From contig NZ_FZOI01000004.1 of the NCBI RefSeq assembly GCF_900188385.1, positions 1-64,000 on the forward strand: a stretch of DNA of 64,000 nucleotides, given 5' to 3'. Below are positions 15,260-24,967 of this stretch, piece after piece (position 1 is the first letter of the stretch; every line of letters starts with the position of its first letter). The DNA is from Azospirillum sp. RU38E (GTDB taxonomy: Bacteria > Pseudomonadota > Alphaproteobacteria > Azospirillales > Azospirillaceae). The notes beneath the pieces were generated by a model that was not told where the DNA came from, did not search any database, and worked only from the letters and a program-made list of their open reading frames with translations. A program made the position numbers and the translations under genes.

Positions 15260-16495
15260 TCAGACAGATATTTGTACCAGCGACCCCGATGGCAGGGCCA
15301 AAGTGCCCGGGCCGGCGGCATCATTCAGCATCTGCTCCCCCTCCGCCATATCGCGGGAGGCCTGATCCATCTGGGTTGCTGTTCCGGGCTCCCCGTCCCG
15401 CCTGGCTAGCCTTTTCATCTGATCCAGCAGGGAACGCAGCTGGGCCATGCTGCCACGCACATCATTATAGAATTCACCGGCCGCCTTGCGCGCCGCCCCT
15501 TCCTTCATGATGGCTTCGCGCTTGGCATCCAGCTCGGCCCGCGCGGTGCCGGTGGGATTATTCGGAGAGGCTGTGGCTCCCGCCTTCACCCCTTCAGCCG
15601 GTGCTTTATCGGTCACCGTTTTATCGGTCGCCGCGTTGCTGGCAGTGGTGGGATTACTCGCAGCGGCTGTGGCTCCCGCCTTGGCCCCATCAGCCTGCGC
15701 TTTATCGGTCACCTCAGTGGCGGCTGTATCCGTACCCTTCGCTTCTGTGTCGGTACCGGCGGAGCTTTCACCTTCAGCGGTGACCGGCGCCTCCGCCCCT
15801 TCCGCCTCGGCGGTATCCTTTTCCGGGGCCTCTTTCTGCGCAGAAGGCGGGGAAACCACCGCCGTTGAAGCTGCGGCAGCCTGGGCCTGAGCAACATCCC
15901 CGGTCGTCGCGGCGGGTGCTGTGGCGCCCGGTTGAACAGTGGCTGCAACGGATGTTGCCGCAGTAGCCGCAGCGGCAGCCTCCCCTTTGGCCGCAGCCGC
16001 TGTCGCGGCAGCCGCGGAATCGGCACCGGTAACGGCCGTTACCGCATCGGTACCGCCGCCACCATAATCCTTGGCCGCCTGCCCCAGTTCCTTGGCCAGT
16101 TGGGAAACCTCGCGCGCAATGCGGGCGGCAGCCTTTTTGTCGCCGGAGGCCGCCGCCATCTGCGCCTGCAGTTTCAACGCCTTCAATTTGCGCTTGGCCT
16201 CATCGGCCTTGCGCGTGGCGGCTTCCTTTTTCGATTCCCCACCGCTGTCAGAGAGTTTCTTGACCAGGGACTCGGTGTCATTCTGCATCGCCTGCAGCTT
16301 CTTCCGCGTGTCGGGGTCAACCCTGTCCAGGATCGCAGCGGACGCGGCACTCTGCGAGGTTTGCTTATTTGCCGCACCTTGTAGGTTGGCTGCCTTGTTG
16401 GCGTCAGCAATCTGCTTCCACGCGGCCTGTGCCTTGGCCTGGAACAGTTTCTGGGTGGCTCCCAGAATGCTGGAACCGCTTCCAGAAAGCGCCAT
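15260..16495 (-). CDS. Ala/Thr-rich low-complexity protein
   Basis: A 411-residue protein of unknown function. Residues 1-140 are helical and Lys/Ala-rich with coiled-coil character ([19 protein letters not shown]). Residues 145-320 are an Ala/Thr/Glu low-complexity stretch with an imperfect duplicated unit around [16 protein letters not shown]. The last 90 residues return to helix ([18 protein letters not shown]). No signal peptide or membrane segment is seen. GGGAGGG lies 8 bases before the ATG. Its ends resemble flagellar or surface-associated helical proteins only loosely, and I assign no function. Confidence 0.65.
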   Translation of the reverse strand: MALSGSGSSILGATQKLFQAKAQAAWKQIADANKAANLQGAANKQTSQSAASAAILDRVDPDTRKKLQAMQNDTESLVKKLSDSGGESKKEAATRKADEAKRKLKALKLQAQMAAASGDKKAAARIAREVSQLAKELGQAAKDYGGGGTDAVTAVTGADSAAAATAAAAKGEAAAAATAATSVAATVQPGATAPAATTGDVAQAQAAAASTAVVSPPSAQKEAPEKDTAEAEGAEAPVTAEGESSAGTDTEAKGTDTAATEVTDKAQADGAKAGATAAASNPTTASNAATDKTVTDKAPAEGVKAGATASPNNPTGTARAELDAKREAIMKEGAARKAAGEFYNDVRGSMAQLRSLLDQMKRLARRDGEPGTATQMDQASRDMAEGEQMLNDAAGPGTLALPSGSLVQISV

Positions 16496-16598
16496 GACAA
16501 AGCCCTCCCCTACCGGCCGCGCAACCTAAATCATGCGACCGGCAGGGCATTTTGTCCAGAACCAATATATCCGATAGGGGTTACGCCCGGATGTCGTG

Positions 16599-17768
16599 CT
16601 ACTTTCTATCGATACGCACCAGCTTACCTTCCGGCCCCGGTGCCTCGATCAACGCGTAAAGCCGGCCATCCGGCCCGACCGCCACATCGCGGGTGCGCGG
16701 CAATTCGGCCTCCAGCAGCCGTTCGGTGGCCACCACCTTGTCGCCCTCCACATCCAGCCGGGCGATGCCACCCGCCAGCAGGCCGACAATCAGATCACCA
16801 CGCCAGAAGGGCAGTGTGGCCCCCTCATAAAACGTCATGCCCGAGAGGGCCAGCGAGGGCACGAAATACAGCACGGGCTGCGCCATGCCTTCCTTCTCCG
16901 TGCCTTCGCCGATCTTCATCCCCAGCCCATAGGTCTTGCCATAGGTGATGACCGGCCAGCCATAATTGGTGCCGGGGCGGATGATGTTGATCTCATCCCC
17001 GCCCTGCGGCCCATGCTCGCTTTCCCAGATCAGGCCGCTGCCCGGCTGGGTGGCCAGCCCCTGGGGATTGCGGTTGCCATAGGTGAAGATTTCCGGCAGC
17101 GCATCGGCGCGGCCCACAAAGGGGTTATCCGCCGGCACGCTGCCATCACGTTCCAGGCGGAAGACCTTGCCCGCTGCGTCCAGCAGATCCTGCGCCCGAT
17201 CCTGCTGCCCGCGTTCCCCAATCCCAAAATAGAGCCGCCCCTGCGGGTCAAAGGCGAAGCGGCTGCCGAAATGCAGCCGGCTGCTGACCAGACTGCCACG
17301 GTACAGCACCTTCATATCGGTGAGGGATGCACCGTCATCGGTGAAACGCGCCACCACCGTACGATTGCCCTTGTCCTGGTCGCGCGGCTTGGCATCGGCA
17401 CCCTTCTCTGCCTTTTCCATATAGGAAAGGTAGATATAGCGATTGCTGGCATAATCGGGGTCCAGCGCGATGTCCAGCAGGCCCCCCTGGCCGAACTCCT
17501 CAATCTCCGGCAGACCCTTCACCGGGTCGGGCAACAGCTTGCCATCCTTGATCACCCGAAGATGGCCCGTCCGTTCCGTCACCAGAATGCGGCCATCGGG
17601 CGTGAAGGCGATGGCCCAGGGCGTATCCAGCCCTTCTGCAACCACCGTCACCTTCACATCATGCCGGGCTTTGGGGGCGGGAAAACTGGCGAACTCCTGG
17701 GGCGCCGCCGAGGCGGTCAGGCTGAAAAGGGCGAGGGCACTGCCAAGCAAAGCGGCGCGGATGAACAT
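16599..17768 (-). CDS. PQQ-dependent sugar dehydrogenase (soluble GDH/Asd family)
   Basis: A 389-residue periplasmic protein with a signal peptide cleaved near residue 22 (TASAAPQ). It has the six-bladed propeller of the soluble aldose/glucose dehydrogenase family: LDTPWAIAFTPDGRILVTERTGHLRV, GGLLDIALDPDY, LHFGSRFAFDPQGRLYFGIGERG, TYGNRNPQGLA, ESEHGPQGGDEIN and GTNYGWP. The His and Arg in these strands contact PQQ or the substrate in characterised members. The likely activity is PQQ-dependent oxidation of aldoses; PQQ genes are not in the window. Confidence 0.85.
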   Translation of the reverse strand: MFIRAALLGSALALFSLTASAAPQEFASFPAPKARHDVKVTVVAEGLDTPWAIAFTPDGRILVTERTGHLRVIKDGKLLPDPVKGLPEIEEFGQGGLLDIALDPDYASNRYIYLSYMEKAEKGADAKPRDQDKGNRTVVARFTDDGASLTDMKVLYRGSLVSSRLHFGSRFAFDPQGRLYFGIGERGQQDRAQDLLDAAGKVFRLERDGSVPADNPFVGRADALPEIFTYGNRNPQGLATQPGSGLIWESEHGPQGGDEINIIRPGTNYGWPVITYGKTYGLGMKIGEGTEKEGMAQPVLYFVPSLALSGMTFYEGATLPFWRGDLIVGLLAGGIARLDVEGDKVVATERLLEAELPRTRDVAVGPDGRLYALIEAPGPEGKLVRIDRK

Positions 17769-17858
17769 GGGGTTCCCATCTCCGGCTGGATTATGATTGC
17801 TGGCCTAGATAGGGGGTAATCAACGCCGCACCAAGGGGCGAGGGCGTCAAAAAGCCGT

Positions 17859-18329
17859 TCAGGCGCGCCGCAACCACATGGTCAAGTGCGCAATGCCCCC
17901 ATCATCATAGGGCGGCCCGTCGGTGACAAACCCGAAGCTGGCATAAAAACCTTCGAGATGAAGCTGCGCGCCGATACGGACGGGGTCAGCAGGATAATGC
18001 CGGGCCAGATGGTCCAGGCCAGCGGCCACCAGATGCCGCCCCAGCCCGGTGCCACGCCAGGAGGGGGCCACGACGATACGGCCGATAAAGGCCGGCTCCG
18101 CCTCAGCGGGACCACGGGCCCGCAGATAGGCCGCCAAATCCCCTGCCCCATCCGTCACCAGCAGATGGTCACAGACAGGGTCCAGCCCATCTAGATCGGC
18201 ATAGGCGGAATTTTGCTCAACGATGAAAATATCCTGCCGGAACCGCAGCACCCGATAGAGGGAGGCTGCATCGAAGGCGGCAAAGGATTGCCAAGCAAAA
18301 CGCAACCCTTCCAGGCCGGGCGGGTTCAA
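17859..18329 (-). CDS. elaA: ElaA-like GNAT acetyltransferase
   Basis: A 156-residue GNAT-family N-acetyltransferase of the ElaA type. RFRQDIFIVEQNSAYADLDGLD is the conserved ElaA N-terminal signature, and IGRIVVAPSWRGTGLGRHLVAAGL carries the acetyl-CoA pyrophosphate loop (R-G-T-G-L-G). It starts with an ATGA overlap on the upstream receiver gene, so the two are co-translated. The physiological substrate is unknown. Confidence 0.8.
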   Translation of the reverse strand: MNPPGLEGLRFAWQSFAAFDAASLYRVLRFRQDIFIVEQNSAYADLDGLDPVCDHLLVTDGAGDLAAYLRARGPAEAEPAFIGRIVVAPSWRGTGLGRHLVAAGLDHLARHYPADPVRIGAQLHLEGFYASFGFVTDGPPYDDGGIAHLTMWLRRA

Positions 18330-18727
18330 CGGCGAACCCCCAGCAGCACCGCCAGCTTGTCCCGCAGGCCAATAACGGTCACCGGCTTGGCGATGAAGGC
18401 ATTGACGCCCAGATCGCGGGCTTTCAGCACAATATCCTTCTGGGCATGGTTGGTCAGGAAAATCACCGGGGTGCGCCGCCCCAGCTCTTCCTTCTGGCGC
18501 AACTGCTGCAGGAAGGTCAGCCCGTCCATCGGCTCCATCTCAATATCGCAGATGATGACATCGGGCCGCCGCTCCAGAGCGATATCCAGCCCGGCCGTCC
18601 CCTCCTCCGCTTCCCAGATATTGTTGAAATCGAGCTGCTTCAGGATGCGGGATACGACGGTCCGGATAAAGGACTGATCCTCCACAATCAGGGCGTTCAT
18701 GCGTGAGAAGCTGACAAAGCCGACCAT
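18326..18727 (-). CDS. Single-domain response regulator (CheY-like)
   Basis: A 133-residue receiver domain with no output domain. It has Glu-Asp near residue 16-17 (IVEDQSF), the phosphoacceptor Asp in ICDIEMEPMDG (about residue 60), Thr in FLTNHA and Lys in FIAKPVT. GAGGGG 4 bases before ATG 18727 favours this start over ATG 18700. It lies next to a hybrid kinase on the same strand (58-base gap) and is probably part of its phosphorelay. Confidence 0.8.
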   Translation of the reverse strand: MVGFVSFSRMNALIVEDQSFIRTVVSRILKQLDFNNIWEAEEGTAGLDIALERRPDVIICDIEMEPMDGLTFLQQLRQKEELGRRTPVIFLTNHAQKDIVLKARDLGVNAFIAKPVTVIGLRDKLAVLLGVRR

Positions 18728-18785
18728 CTACCCCTCGCGGCGCGTAATAGATCGCGCGGATACTAACGTGACAAGATTGATATGG

Positions 18786-21125
18786 CTATAATTGTGCAAT
18801 CGCGCTGATCACCCGGCCAACCATATCGGGCAGCGCTGTGGCTAGGCGGGAGGCTTCCGCCCCATCGCCGGCCCGCAGCGCCTGTTCGATCCGGTCGGCC
18901 AGCCGCCCCAGCGGATCGGCCCCGCCATTCTTGGCCACACCGGCCAGCGCATGGATGCGCGCACGCGCCGTTTCCAGGTCGCCCGCCGCCAGGGCCGACA
19001 GGCTCTCGTCCCGCAGCGGTTGCAGGCTGTCCACAAAGGTTGCCAGGAAATCCCGGGCATCGGCATCCAGGCAGCCGAACAGGGCCAGCGTCATGGCAGG
19101 ATCGAAATCGGCATCCGGCAGCCGGTCATCGGCCGGCGCCGGTTCCTCCCCCCCCCGGCCCCAGCGTTCCAGGCATTCCTGTAACTGTTTCAGGTCTAGC
19201 GGCTTGGACAGGAAACCATCCATACCAGCATTGATGCAGCGCTGGTCCTCCCCCGCCATGGCATTGGCCGTCAGGGCCACGATGGGCAGGCGTTGACGGC
19301 CTTCCGCCACCTCCGCCGCGCGGATGGCAGAGGTCAGTTCGTACCCGTCCATCTCCGGCATGTTGCAATCGGTCAGCAGCAGGGCGTGGCCGCCCTGACG
19401 CCAGGCGACCAGTGCCGAGCGGCCATCCGAATGCATGTCGCAGGCATAGCCCAGCAGCGCCAGCTGCCGGCTGATCACCATCTGGTTGACGCGGTGATCC
19501 TCCGCCACCAACACCAGCCGGCCGCTGGCCGCTGCCGCATCCCGCCCCGGCGGGGCCGTCGGGGCGGGCCTTGCCGGCTCCGCCACCTCCTCGGCATAGA
19601 GGCCCTGTGCCTTGGCCAGCAGCCGATAAAGGGCCGCACGCCGCACTGGCCGGCTCAGGAAATAATCCACCCCCGCCGGCCGGCCGGCTTCGCCATCCAC
19701 CAGCAGAATGGCCTTGCCAGGGCCGGACAGGGCCGATGCCGTATCAGCGATGGTGATATCCGGCAGCGCCCGATCATCATCATTCAGCACCACCGCGCCG
19801 ACATGCGTCAGATAGGTCTCCAGCGTCTGGCGCAGCAAGGGATCAGACAGCCGCAGGGCGACACAAAGGCCGGGGAAGGACAGGGACTCCCCCCCCTCGC
19901 CCGGCCCTTCCTCCAATTCCAGTTCCACCCAGAAGGTGGAGCCCTGGCCGACCTGACTTTCCAGGCCGATGCGCCCCTGCATCAATTCGGCCAGACGCCG
20001 GGTGATGGACAGGCCCAGCCCGGTACCGCCGAACCGGCGGCTGGTGGAACTGTCGGCCTGGGTAAAGGGCTGAAACAGCTTGGCCTTCAACTCATCGGGA
20101 ATGCCGATACCGGTGTCAGTCACCGTCAGACGCAGGGCCAGCCCCTTGGAAGCGGCACCCGCCACCCGTTCCAGACGGATGGCAACATGGCCCCGCTCGG
20201 TGAATTTCACCGCATTACCGGCCAGATTGAACAAAACCTGCCGCAGGCGGACCGGATCGCCCAGCAAAGATGGGGGAATGGTCGGGCAGATATGCAGGTG
20301 AAGGGCGATGCCCTTCTTGCGGGCAGCCGGGGCCAGGGTTTCCGCAACACCTTCCATCAGCGCATGGATATCCAGCGGCTGCCGCTCAATATCCATGCGG
20401 CCGGCTTCAATCTTGGAGAAATCCAGGATGTCGTCGATGATATGCAGCAGGGTGCCGGCCGAATCGCGCGCCGTTTCCAGCATTTCCCGCTGTTCAGCCG
20501 TCAGGCTGCTATGGCCCAGCAGTTCCAGCATCCCCAGCACCCCGTTCATCGGGGTGCGGATTTCATGGCTCATCGCCGCCAGGAAGGCGGATTTCAGACG
20601 GCTGGCGCTTTCCGCCTCCCGCGCACTGCGGATATTATCATAGGCGCGCAGGCCGGTAACGATGGTGATGAACAGCTTTTCCGAAGTCAGCTCGGTCTTG
20701 GATTTGTAATCGTTGATGTCATAGCTGACGATCACCTCCCGCACCGGCGCCTGTCCGGGCTGGCCGGTGCGCAGGATGATGCGGATGTCGCTGTTAGCGA
20801 TCTCATTGCGGATGCAGCGCGCAAGCCGCAGCCCGGCATCATCGGTTTCCATGACGATATCCACCAAGGCAACGGCGATATCGTCCCGCTGCCGCAGAAT
20901 CGTCTCCGCCTCTGCGGCGGAACGGGCGGTTAGCAATTCCAGCGCCCTGTCTTTGTAACGCAGCCGGCCCAGCACCAGCCGCGTCATCACATGGACTTCC
21001 TCATCATCATCCACCACCAGCACAGGCCAGGGGGACAAGGGGGCAAGGGAATCCGATCCATTGCCGGCGGGACCGGCATCCGGCTCCTCCGGCGCGAACA
21101 GATCGTCGCCGTCCTCCCCCTCCAT
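18786..21125 (-). CDS. Hybrid histidine kinase: REC-HisKA-HATPase-REC-HPt
   Basis: A 779-residue cytosolic phosphorelay protein with no membrane segment. Residues 34-160 are a receiver (acidic VVDDDEE, acceptor Asp89) of the type seen in DUF3369 signalling proteins. The dimerization domain has His187 in AMSHEIRTPMNG. The ATPase has NAVKFTE, DTGIGIP and GGTGLGLSI boxes. A degenerate segment follows (about 415-520), then a true receiver (LLTDCNMPEMDG, about residue 600) and a C-terminal HPt with RIHALAGVAKN. ATG 21125 has AAGGGGC upstream and is preferred over the GTG one codon earlier. It is likely coupled to the neighbouring CheY-like receiver. Confidence 0.85.
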   Translation of the reverse strand: MEGEDGDDLFAPEEPDAGPAGNGSDSLAPLSPWPVLVVDDDEEVHVMTRLVLGRLRYKDRALELLTARSAAEAETILRQRDDIAVALVDIVMETDDAGLRLARCIRNEIANSDIRIILRTGQPGQAPVREVIVSYDINDYKSKTELTSEKLFITIVTGLRAYDNIRSAREAESASRLKSAFLAAMSHEIRTPMNGVLGMLELLGHSSLTAEQREMLETARDSAGTLLHIIDDILDFSKIEAGRMDIERQPLDIHALMEGVAETLAPAARKKGIALHLHICPTIPPSLLGDPVRLRQVLFNLAGNAVKFTERGHVAIRLERVAGAASKGLALRLTVTDTGIGIPDELKAKLFQPFTQADSSTSRRFGGTGLGLSITRRLAELMQGRIGLESQVGQGSTFWVELELEEGPGEGGESLSFPGLCVALRLSDPLLRQTLETYLTHVGAVVLNDDDRALPDITIADTASALSGPGKAILLVDGEAGRPAGVDYFLSRPVRRAALYRLLAKAQGLYAEEVAEPARPAPTAPPGRDAAAASGRLVLVAEDHRVNQMVISRQLALLGYACDMHSDGRSALVAWRQGGHALLLTDCNMPEMDGYELTSAIRAAEVAEGRQRLPIVALTANAMAGEDQRCINAGMDGFLSKPLDLKQLQECLERWGRGGEEPAPADDRLPDADFDPAMTLALFGCLDADARDFLATFVDSLQPLRDESLSALAAGDLETARARIHALAGVAKNGGADPLGRLADRIEQALRAGDGAEASRLATALPDMVGRVISAIAQL

Positions 21126-21363
21126 CACACGCCCCTTCCCCTTACCGGACTTCAGCCCTGCCGCCGGTATATTGGTGCTGTCTGGTCATCTGACCATTAA
21201 AGCATATCAAAGTAGCCACACAACTCAACCTTCACCCGTTACCCCCTGCTTTCAACCGGCGCACGGCATAGCCACACAAAACGGGCTTGCCCTCCGGCCT
21301 CAGTTCGTTTAGGCGTGTCGACCAACATCCGCGTCACCGGGCGATAGCCTGGGCGGCTGTGCA

Positions 21364-21453
<90 letters not shown>

Positions 21454-21586
21454 TTTTCAATTCAGGTTCCATCAGACGGTGCCCCCGATCTCAGGGGATA
21501 TCACCTGTTGCGTAAAAACCTGTCGTCTGCCCGCACAGGCGGATGTAGCATCAGCCTCTGTGATGATTCGCTGGATGGAGGCCGGG

Positions 21587-21889
21587 ATGCCTTTCCTGAT
21601 CCGTTTCATGCTGCGCCATGCTCTGGCCGGTTTCACCCTGGGCGTGGTGTCGGCGGCTATTGCTGTCGGCTTCGATTTTGCGCATCTGCGCAGCCTGGCC
21701 CAGGCGACCTCGCTGGGCTGGATCGGCCTCAGCGCCTTCTGCTTCCTGATCGGGTTGACCTTTGGCGGGCTGCAGATCGGTTTCGCCGTCATGCTGCTGC
21801 CCTATGATAATGAGGGGGAGCCGCCGCGCGGCCGGCCCAGGCGCGTGGAGCTGGTGCCGGTTCCCATTGCTGTCCGCCGGCGCGGCTGA
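21587..21889 (+). CDS. Small protein with two predicted membrane segments
   Basis: A 100-residue protein with two hydrophobic helices (about 12-32 FTLGVVSAAIAVGF and 40-65 WIGLSAFCFLIGLTFGGLQIGFAVMLL) and a basic, proline-rich cytosolic tail. It is probably an inner-membrane protein of unknown function. GGAGG 5 bases before the ATG at 21587 sets the start; the frame upstream runs into the tRNA and is ignored. Confidence 0.65.
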   Translation: MPFLIRFMLRHALAGFTLGVVSAAIAVGFDFAHLRSLAQATSLGWIGLSAFCFLIGLTFGGLQIGFAVMLLPYDNEGEPPRGRPRRVELVPVPIAVRRRG

Positions 21890-21997
21890 ACCAGCGACCC
21901 TCTTTAATCCGCGTAATGGATGGGGCTGGATGGTCGCCATCGACAGTTTGGGTCCGTGGTGATAGGGGAAAACATCCGTTCCCCGACAGGTCGCCCC

Positions 21998-22780
21998 ATG
22001 TCCGACAAGGTGTTGTTGATCCGTGAAGCAGGGGGCATCGGCCGCCTGATCCTGAACCAGCCGGAAAAGCGCAACGCGCTGAGCCAGGACATGTGGCAGG
22101 GCGTGGCGCTTCGCGTTGCGGAAGCCGAGGCAGACCCGGCCATCAAACTGCTTCTGGTACAGGGGGCGGGTGGCTGTTTTGCCGCCGGTGCCGATATTTC
22201 CGAATTTGAGAGCGCCTATGCCACCCGGCAAAGCACGGCCGCCTATGCGAGCGACATTGCCGCCGCCATGGAAGGGCTGGCCGCCTGTATCAAGCCGACC
22301 CTGGCCATGATCCAGGGGGCCTGTGTGGGCGGCGGCATGGGGCTGGCGCTGGCCTGCGATCTGCGCTTTGCCGCCGATGATGCGAAACTGGGCATCACCC
22401 CCGCCAAGCTGGGGCTGGTCTATCCGCTGGGCGATACAAAACGGCTGGTGCAGGCGGTGGGCCCGGCCCATGCCAAGGATCTGCTGTTCACCGGCCGGTT
22501 GCTGGACGCAGCCGGGGCACTGGCCATCGGGCTGGTGAACCGGGTGGTGCCGGCGGCTTCCCTTGAGCCCGCCGTGCTGGATTATGCCGCCCAGATCAGT
22601 GCCAACAGCCAATGGTCCATCCGCGCCATCAAGAAGATGGTGGCCCGCGTCCTGGCTGGGCAGCAGCTGGATGACGGCGAGAGCCTGGATGCCTTTCTGG
22701 ATGCCGTGGAATCAGCCGATTTCACGGAGGGGCGCAATGCGTTCCGGGAAAAACGCAAGCCGCAATTCCCCTATTCCTGA
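21998..22780 (+). CDS. Enoyl-CoA hydratase/isomerase family protein
   Basis: A 260-residue crotonase-fold enzyme acting on acyl-CoA thioesters. GRLILNQPEKRNALS, GCFAAGADISEFE (first oxyanion-hole region) and IQGACVGGGMGLALACDLRFAADDAKLGI (second) are characteristic. One of the usual catalytic glutamates is not evident (LGLVYPLGDTKRL at the second position has no Glu in the typical place), so the exact reaction is uncertain. It could serve beta-oxidation or a degradation pathway. The start is the first ATG with a full family N-terminus. Confidence 0.8.
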   Translation: MSDKVLLIREAGGIGRLILNQPEKRNALSQDMWQGVALRVAEAEADPAIKLLLVQGAGGCFAAGADISEFESAYATRQSTAAYASDIAAAMEGLAACIKPTLAMIQGACVGGGMGLALACDLRFAADDAKLGITPAKLGLVYPLGDTKRLVQAVGPAHAKDLLFTGRLLDAAGALAIGLVNRVVPAASLEPAVLDYAAQISANSQWSIRAIKKMVARVLAGQQLDDGESLDAFLDAVESADFTEGRNAFREKRKPQFPYS

Positions 22781-22927
22781 CCCTGTTCCCGGCATCGGCG
22801 GATGGGGGCTTGCGCCCGGCCGCCATCCTGGGGCATCTTCATGCCTGCGGTGGCGCCGCTCCCGACCTTGGGATAAACATCCATGCCCCTTTCCGTACAG
22901 GTGAACGGAAAACAAGGGATATGGATC

Positions 22928-23620
22928 ATGCGCACGACCGAACAGGCTTCCCAAGACCATCGCCAGACCAATATTGACGGTTATGACCGTTGGGCCGGCT
23001 TTTACGACCAGTATCCCAACCCAACCGTGGCGATGGATGAATTGGCCTTTCCTGATTTTTGGAAAGGGTTTCCGGGACAGCACGTCTTGGAAATTGGCTG
23101 CGGCACCGGCCGCCACACGGCGCGGCTGCTGGCGGCCGGAAAACAGGTGACAGGGGTGGATCAGTCCCCCGGCATGTTGGCAGTCGCCAGGGCCAAGCTG
23201 GGACCGGCCCCCACCCTGCTGCAAGGCGATTTCCTGGCCCTGGAACTGGCAGAAGCTGGCTTTGATGCCGCCCTGACGGCCCTGGTTCTGGAACATATCG
23301 CTGACTTGCCCGGCTTCTTCCGCCATTTGGCCAAAAGCTTACGGCCTGGCGCCCCATTCTTCATCTCAGAGATTCATCCGGCACGGACGGCGGCCGGCAC
23401 CTTTGCCCATTTCAAGGATGCCGAAACCGGAACGGACGTGTCACTGGCCAGCTATCCGCACACGGCCGAGCAACTGGCGGCAGCGGCCACAGGGGCAGGT
23501 TTTCAGGTGCGGGAGCGGCACGATGTGGCCGGCGATGACAGGCTGGCCGCCCTGAACCCGAAATGGGCCCGATATCAGGGGCAGCCGATGCTGCAGCTCT
23601 GGCAGCTTATCCGCCGCTGA
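22928..23620 (+). CDS. SAM-dependent class I methyltransferase
   Basis: A 230-residue Rossmann-fold methyltransferase. Motif I is VLEIGCGTGRHTARLL, motif II VTGVDQSPGMLAVA, motif III LLQGDFLALEL, and the post-I acidic residue follows. A conserved N-terminal DGYDRWAGFYDQYPNP is typical of the Methyltransf_11/25 group. The substrate cannot be told from sequence. AAGGG lies about 11 bases before ATG 22928; an in-frame ATG at 22883 has no ribosome site. Confidence 0.8.
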   Translation: MRTTEQASQDHRQTNIDGYDRWAGFYDQYPNPTVAMDELAFPDFWKGFPGQHVLEIGCGTGRHTARLLAAGKQVTGVDQSPGMLAVARAKLGPAPTLLQGDFLALELAEAGFDAALTALVLEHIADLPGFFRHLAKSLRPGAPFFISEIHPARTAAGTFAHFKDAETGTDVSLASYPHTAEQLAAAATGAGFQVRERHDVAGDDRLAALNPKWARYQGQPMLQLWQLIRR

Positions 23621-23908
23621 ACGCGGCCCCGATCATCGGACGCAGCCGCCGACACTGGTGTGTTCGGGGCGGACAAGCTGTCGAACACCACTATACGTTA
23701 TGAGTAGCATGGTTAACGTACCCCTGCCATAAGTCCTACCGGCTCGACCAAGCGGACGGCTTGCCCTTGATGCGGGTTTGGCGGTAACAGGTGGTCATGG
23801 GGCAACTGACAGCGGATGACCGGCCTTGGCAATCGGTTTCCGCAGCGGTCTCCTGCGCCCGTATTCAAACGGGCGTCCGCTGCATATGAACCTGATTGGC
23901 TTTACCTG

Positions 23909-24358
23909 ATGTCCGACACCGGTATCTCCGACGACAGGAACACCCAGGCAGCGCCCCTATCGGCCCTGCCCCCCCGGATTCTTGTGGTTGAGGATGATGC
24001 GCTGGTGGCCCTGGGTATCCGCCTGACGCTGCTGGAACTGGGGTATGAGGTGGTGGGAATCGCCGCATCGGAGTTGGAAGCCATCGCCCTGGCGCAGGCG
24101 GAAAGACCCGATCTGGCCTTGATGGATATCCGCCTGCGCGGCCCCGTGGATGGGGTGGATACCGCCCGCCGCCTGCGGGCGGATTATGGTATCCGCAGCG
24201 TCTATCTCTCCGCCTATGCAGATGAACAGACCATGGCGCGGGTGGCCCAGACCTATCCGCTGGGATTCGTGCAGAAACCCTATGCCGCCAGCCAGTTGCG
24301 CGCCGCCCTTGATCTCGCCTGTCGGCGTTTGCACCAAAACACGGAAACGTCAGGCTGA
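23909..24358 (+). CDS. Single-domain response regulator
   Basis: A 149-residue receiver with a short polar N-terminal extension. It has VVEDDALVALGI near residue 25, the acceptor Asp in LALMDIRLRGPVDG (about residue 73), Ser in SVYLSAYAD and Lys in GFVQKPYAASQL. There is no output domain. No kinase is adjacent. The start at 23909 has no clear ribosome site; ATG 23816 in frame adds 31 residues. Confidence 0.75.
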   Translation: MSDTGISDDRNTQAAPLSALPPRILVVEDDALVALGIRLTLLELGYEVVGIAASELEAIALAQAERPDLALMDIRLRGPVDGVDTARRLRADYGIRSVYLSAYADEQTMARVAQTYPLGFVQKPYAASQLRAALDLACRRLHQNTETSG

Positions 24359-24577
24359 GATCACGGCTTTGCCGCATTTGTGTCGTTAGGTGAAACAAAG
24401 ATCGGGTCTTGAAAGACCGGAATGCTGAAATTAAGTGCTTTTTGGCTTTTCCTGACCCGAATGGACCCTTACTCTGTTGTTACAGGGGAAAACGGCCGTG
24501 CAACGGCCGGTTATGGGTGGAAAATCCACCCGCACCTGCGGGAATGGACCACCGGTTTATATGAAGGAGCGAAGAAC

Positions 24578-24868
24578 ATGCGCGTGCTTCCTTGGGTTTT
24601 CTCTGGTTTGATGGTGCTGGGGCTGGCCGCCTGCGGCGACAAGGCAAAGAACCAGTCGGAAACCACCCCGCCGCCGGCGACGTCCAATCCGCCGGAACCG
24701 TCGGGCACCACCGCGCCGCCGGCGACCCCGGCTCCGACCACGCCCCCGGCTGACAGCACGACCACGCCGCCGGCTGACAGCACCACCACCACCCCGCCGA
24801 CCGAGGGTGCAACCCCGCCGGCCGAAGGCACCACCACCACCCCGCCGCAGAGCGGCACCAGCAACTGA
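24578..24868 (+). CDS. Pro/Thr-rich lipoprotein
   Basis: A 96-residue lipoprotein. The signal peptide ends in LGLAAC (lipobox, Cys at about residue 19), followed by a disordered tail of repeated short units such as TTPPADS and TTPPTEG. AAGGAG lies 8 bases before the ATG, a strong site. Similar small tailed lipoproteins often act as anchors or envelope spacers; no specific function can be given. The Val/Gly-rich frame on the opposite strand is a shadow. Confidence 0.75.
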   Translation: MRVLPWVFSGLMVLGLAACGDKAKNQSETTPPPATSNPPEPSGTTAPPATPAPTTPPADSTTTPPADSTTTTPPTEGATPPAEGTTTTPPQSGTSN

Positions 24869-24902
24869 TCGGTTGCCGGTCAACCGGGTTGAACGGTTGA
24901 TG

Positions 24903-24933
24903 AAAAGGCCGGGGCATTGCCCCGGCCTTTTTT
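24903..24933. terminator. Bidirectional terminator between lipoprotein and rsmA
   Basis: An 11-bp stem (aaggccggggc/gccccggcctt) with a 3-base loop, preceded by A and followed by six T, between convergent genes. Confidence 0.85.
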
Positions 24934-24967
24934 CATTCCGTTGTGATCATTGCGTTGGGAGATGTTC

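Noticed and set aside
19293-20933. 546-codon plus-strand frame opposite the hybrid kinase
   Set aside because: Antisense shadow of conserved kinase domains.
24511-24864. Val/Gly-rich minus-strand frame over the lipoprotein gene
   Set aside because: Shadow of the repeated Pro/Thr tail; no ribosome site.
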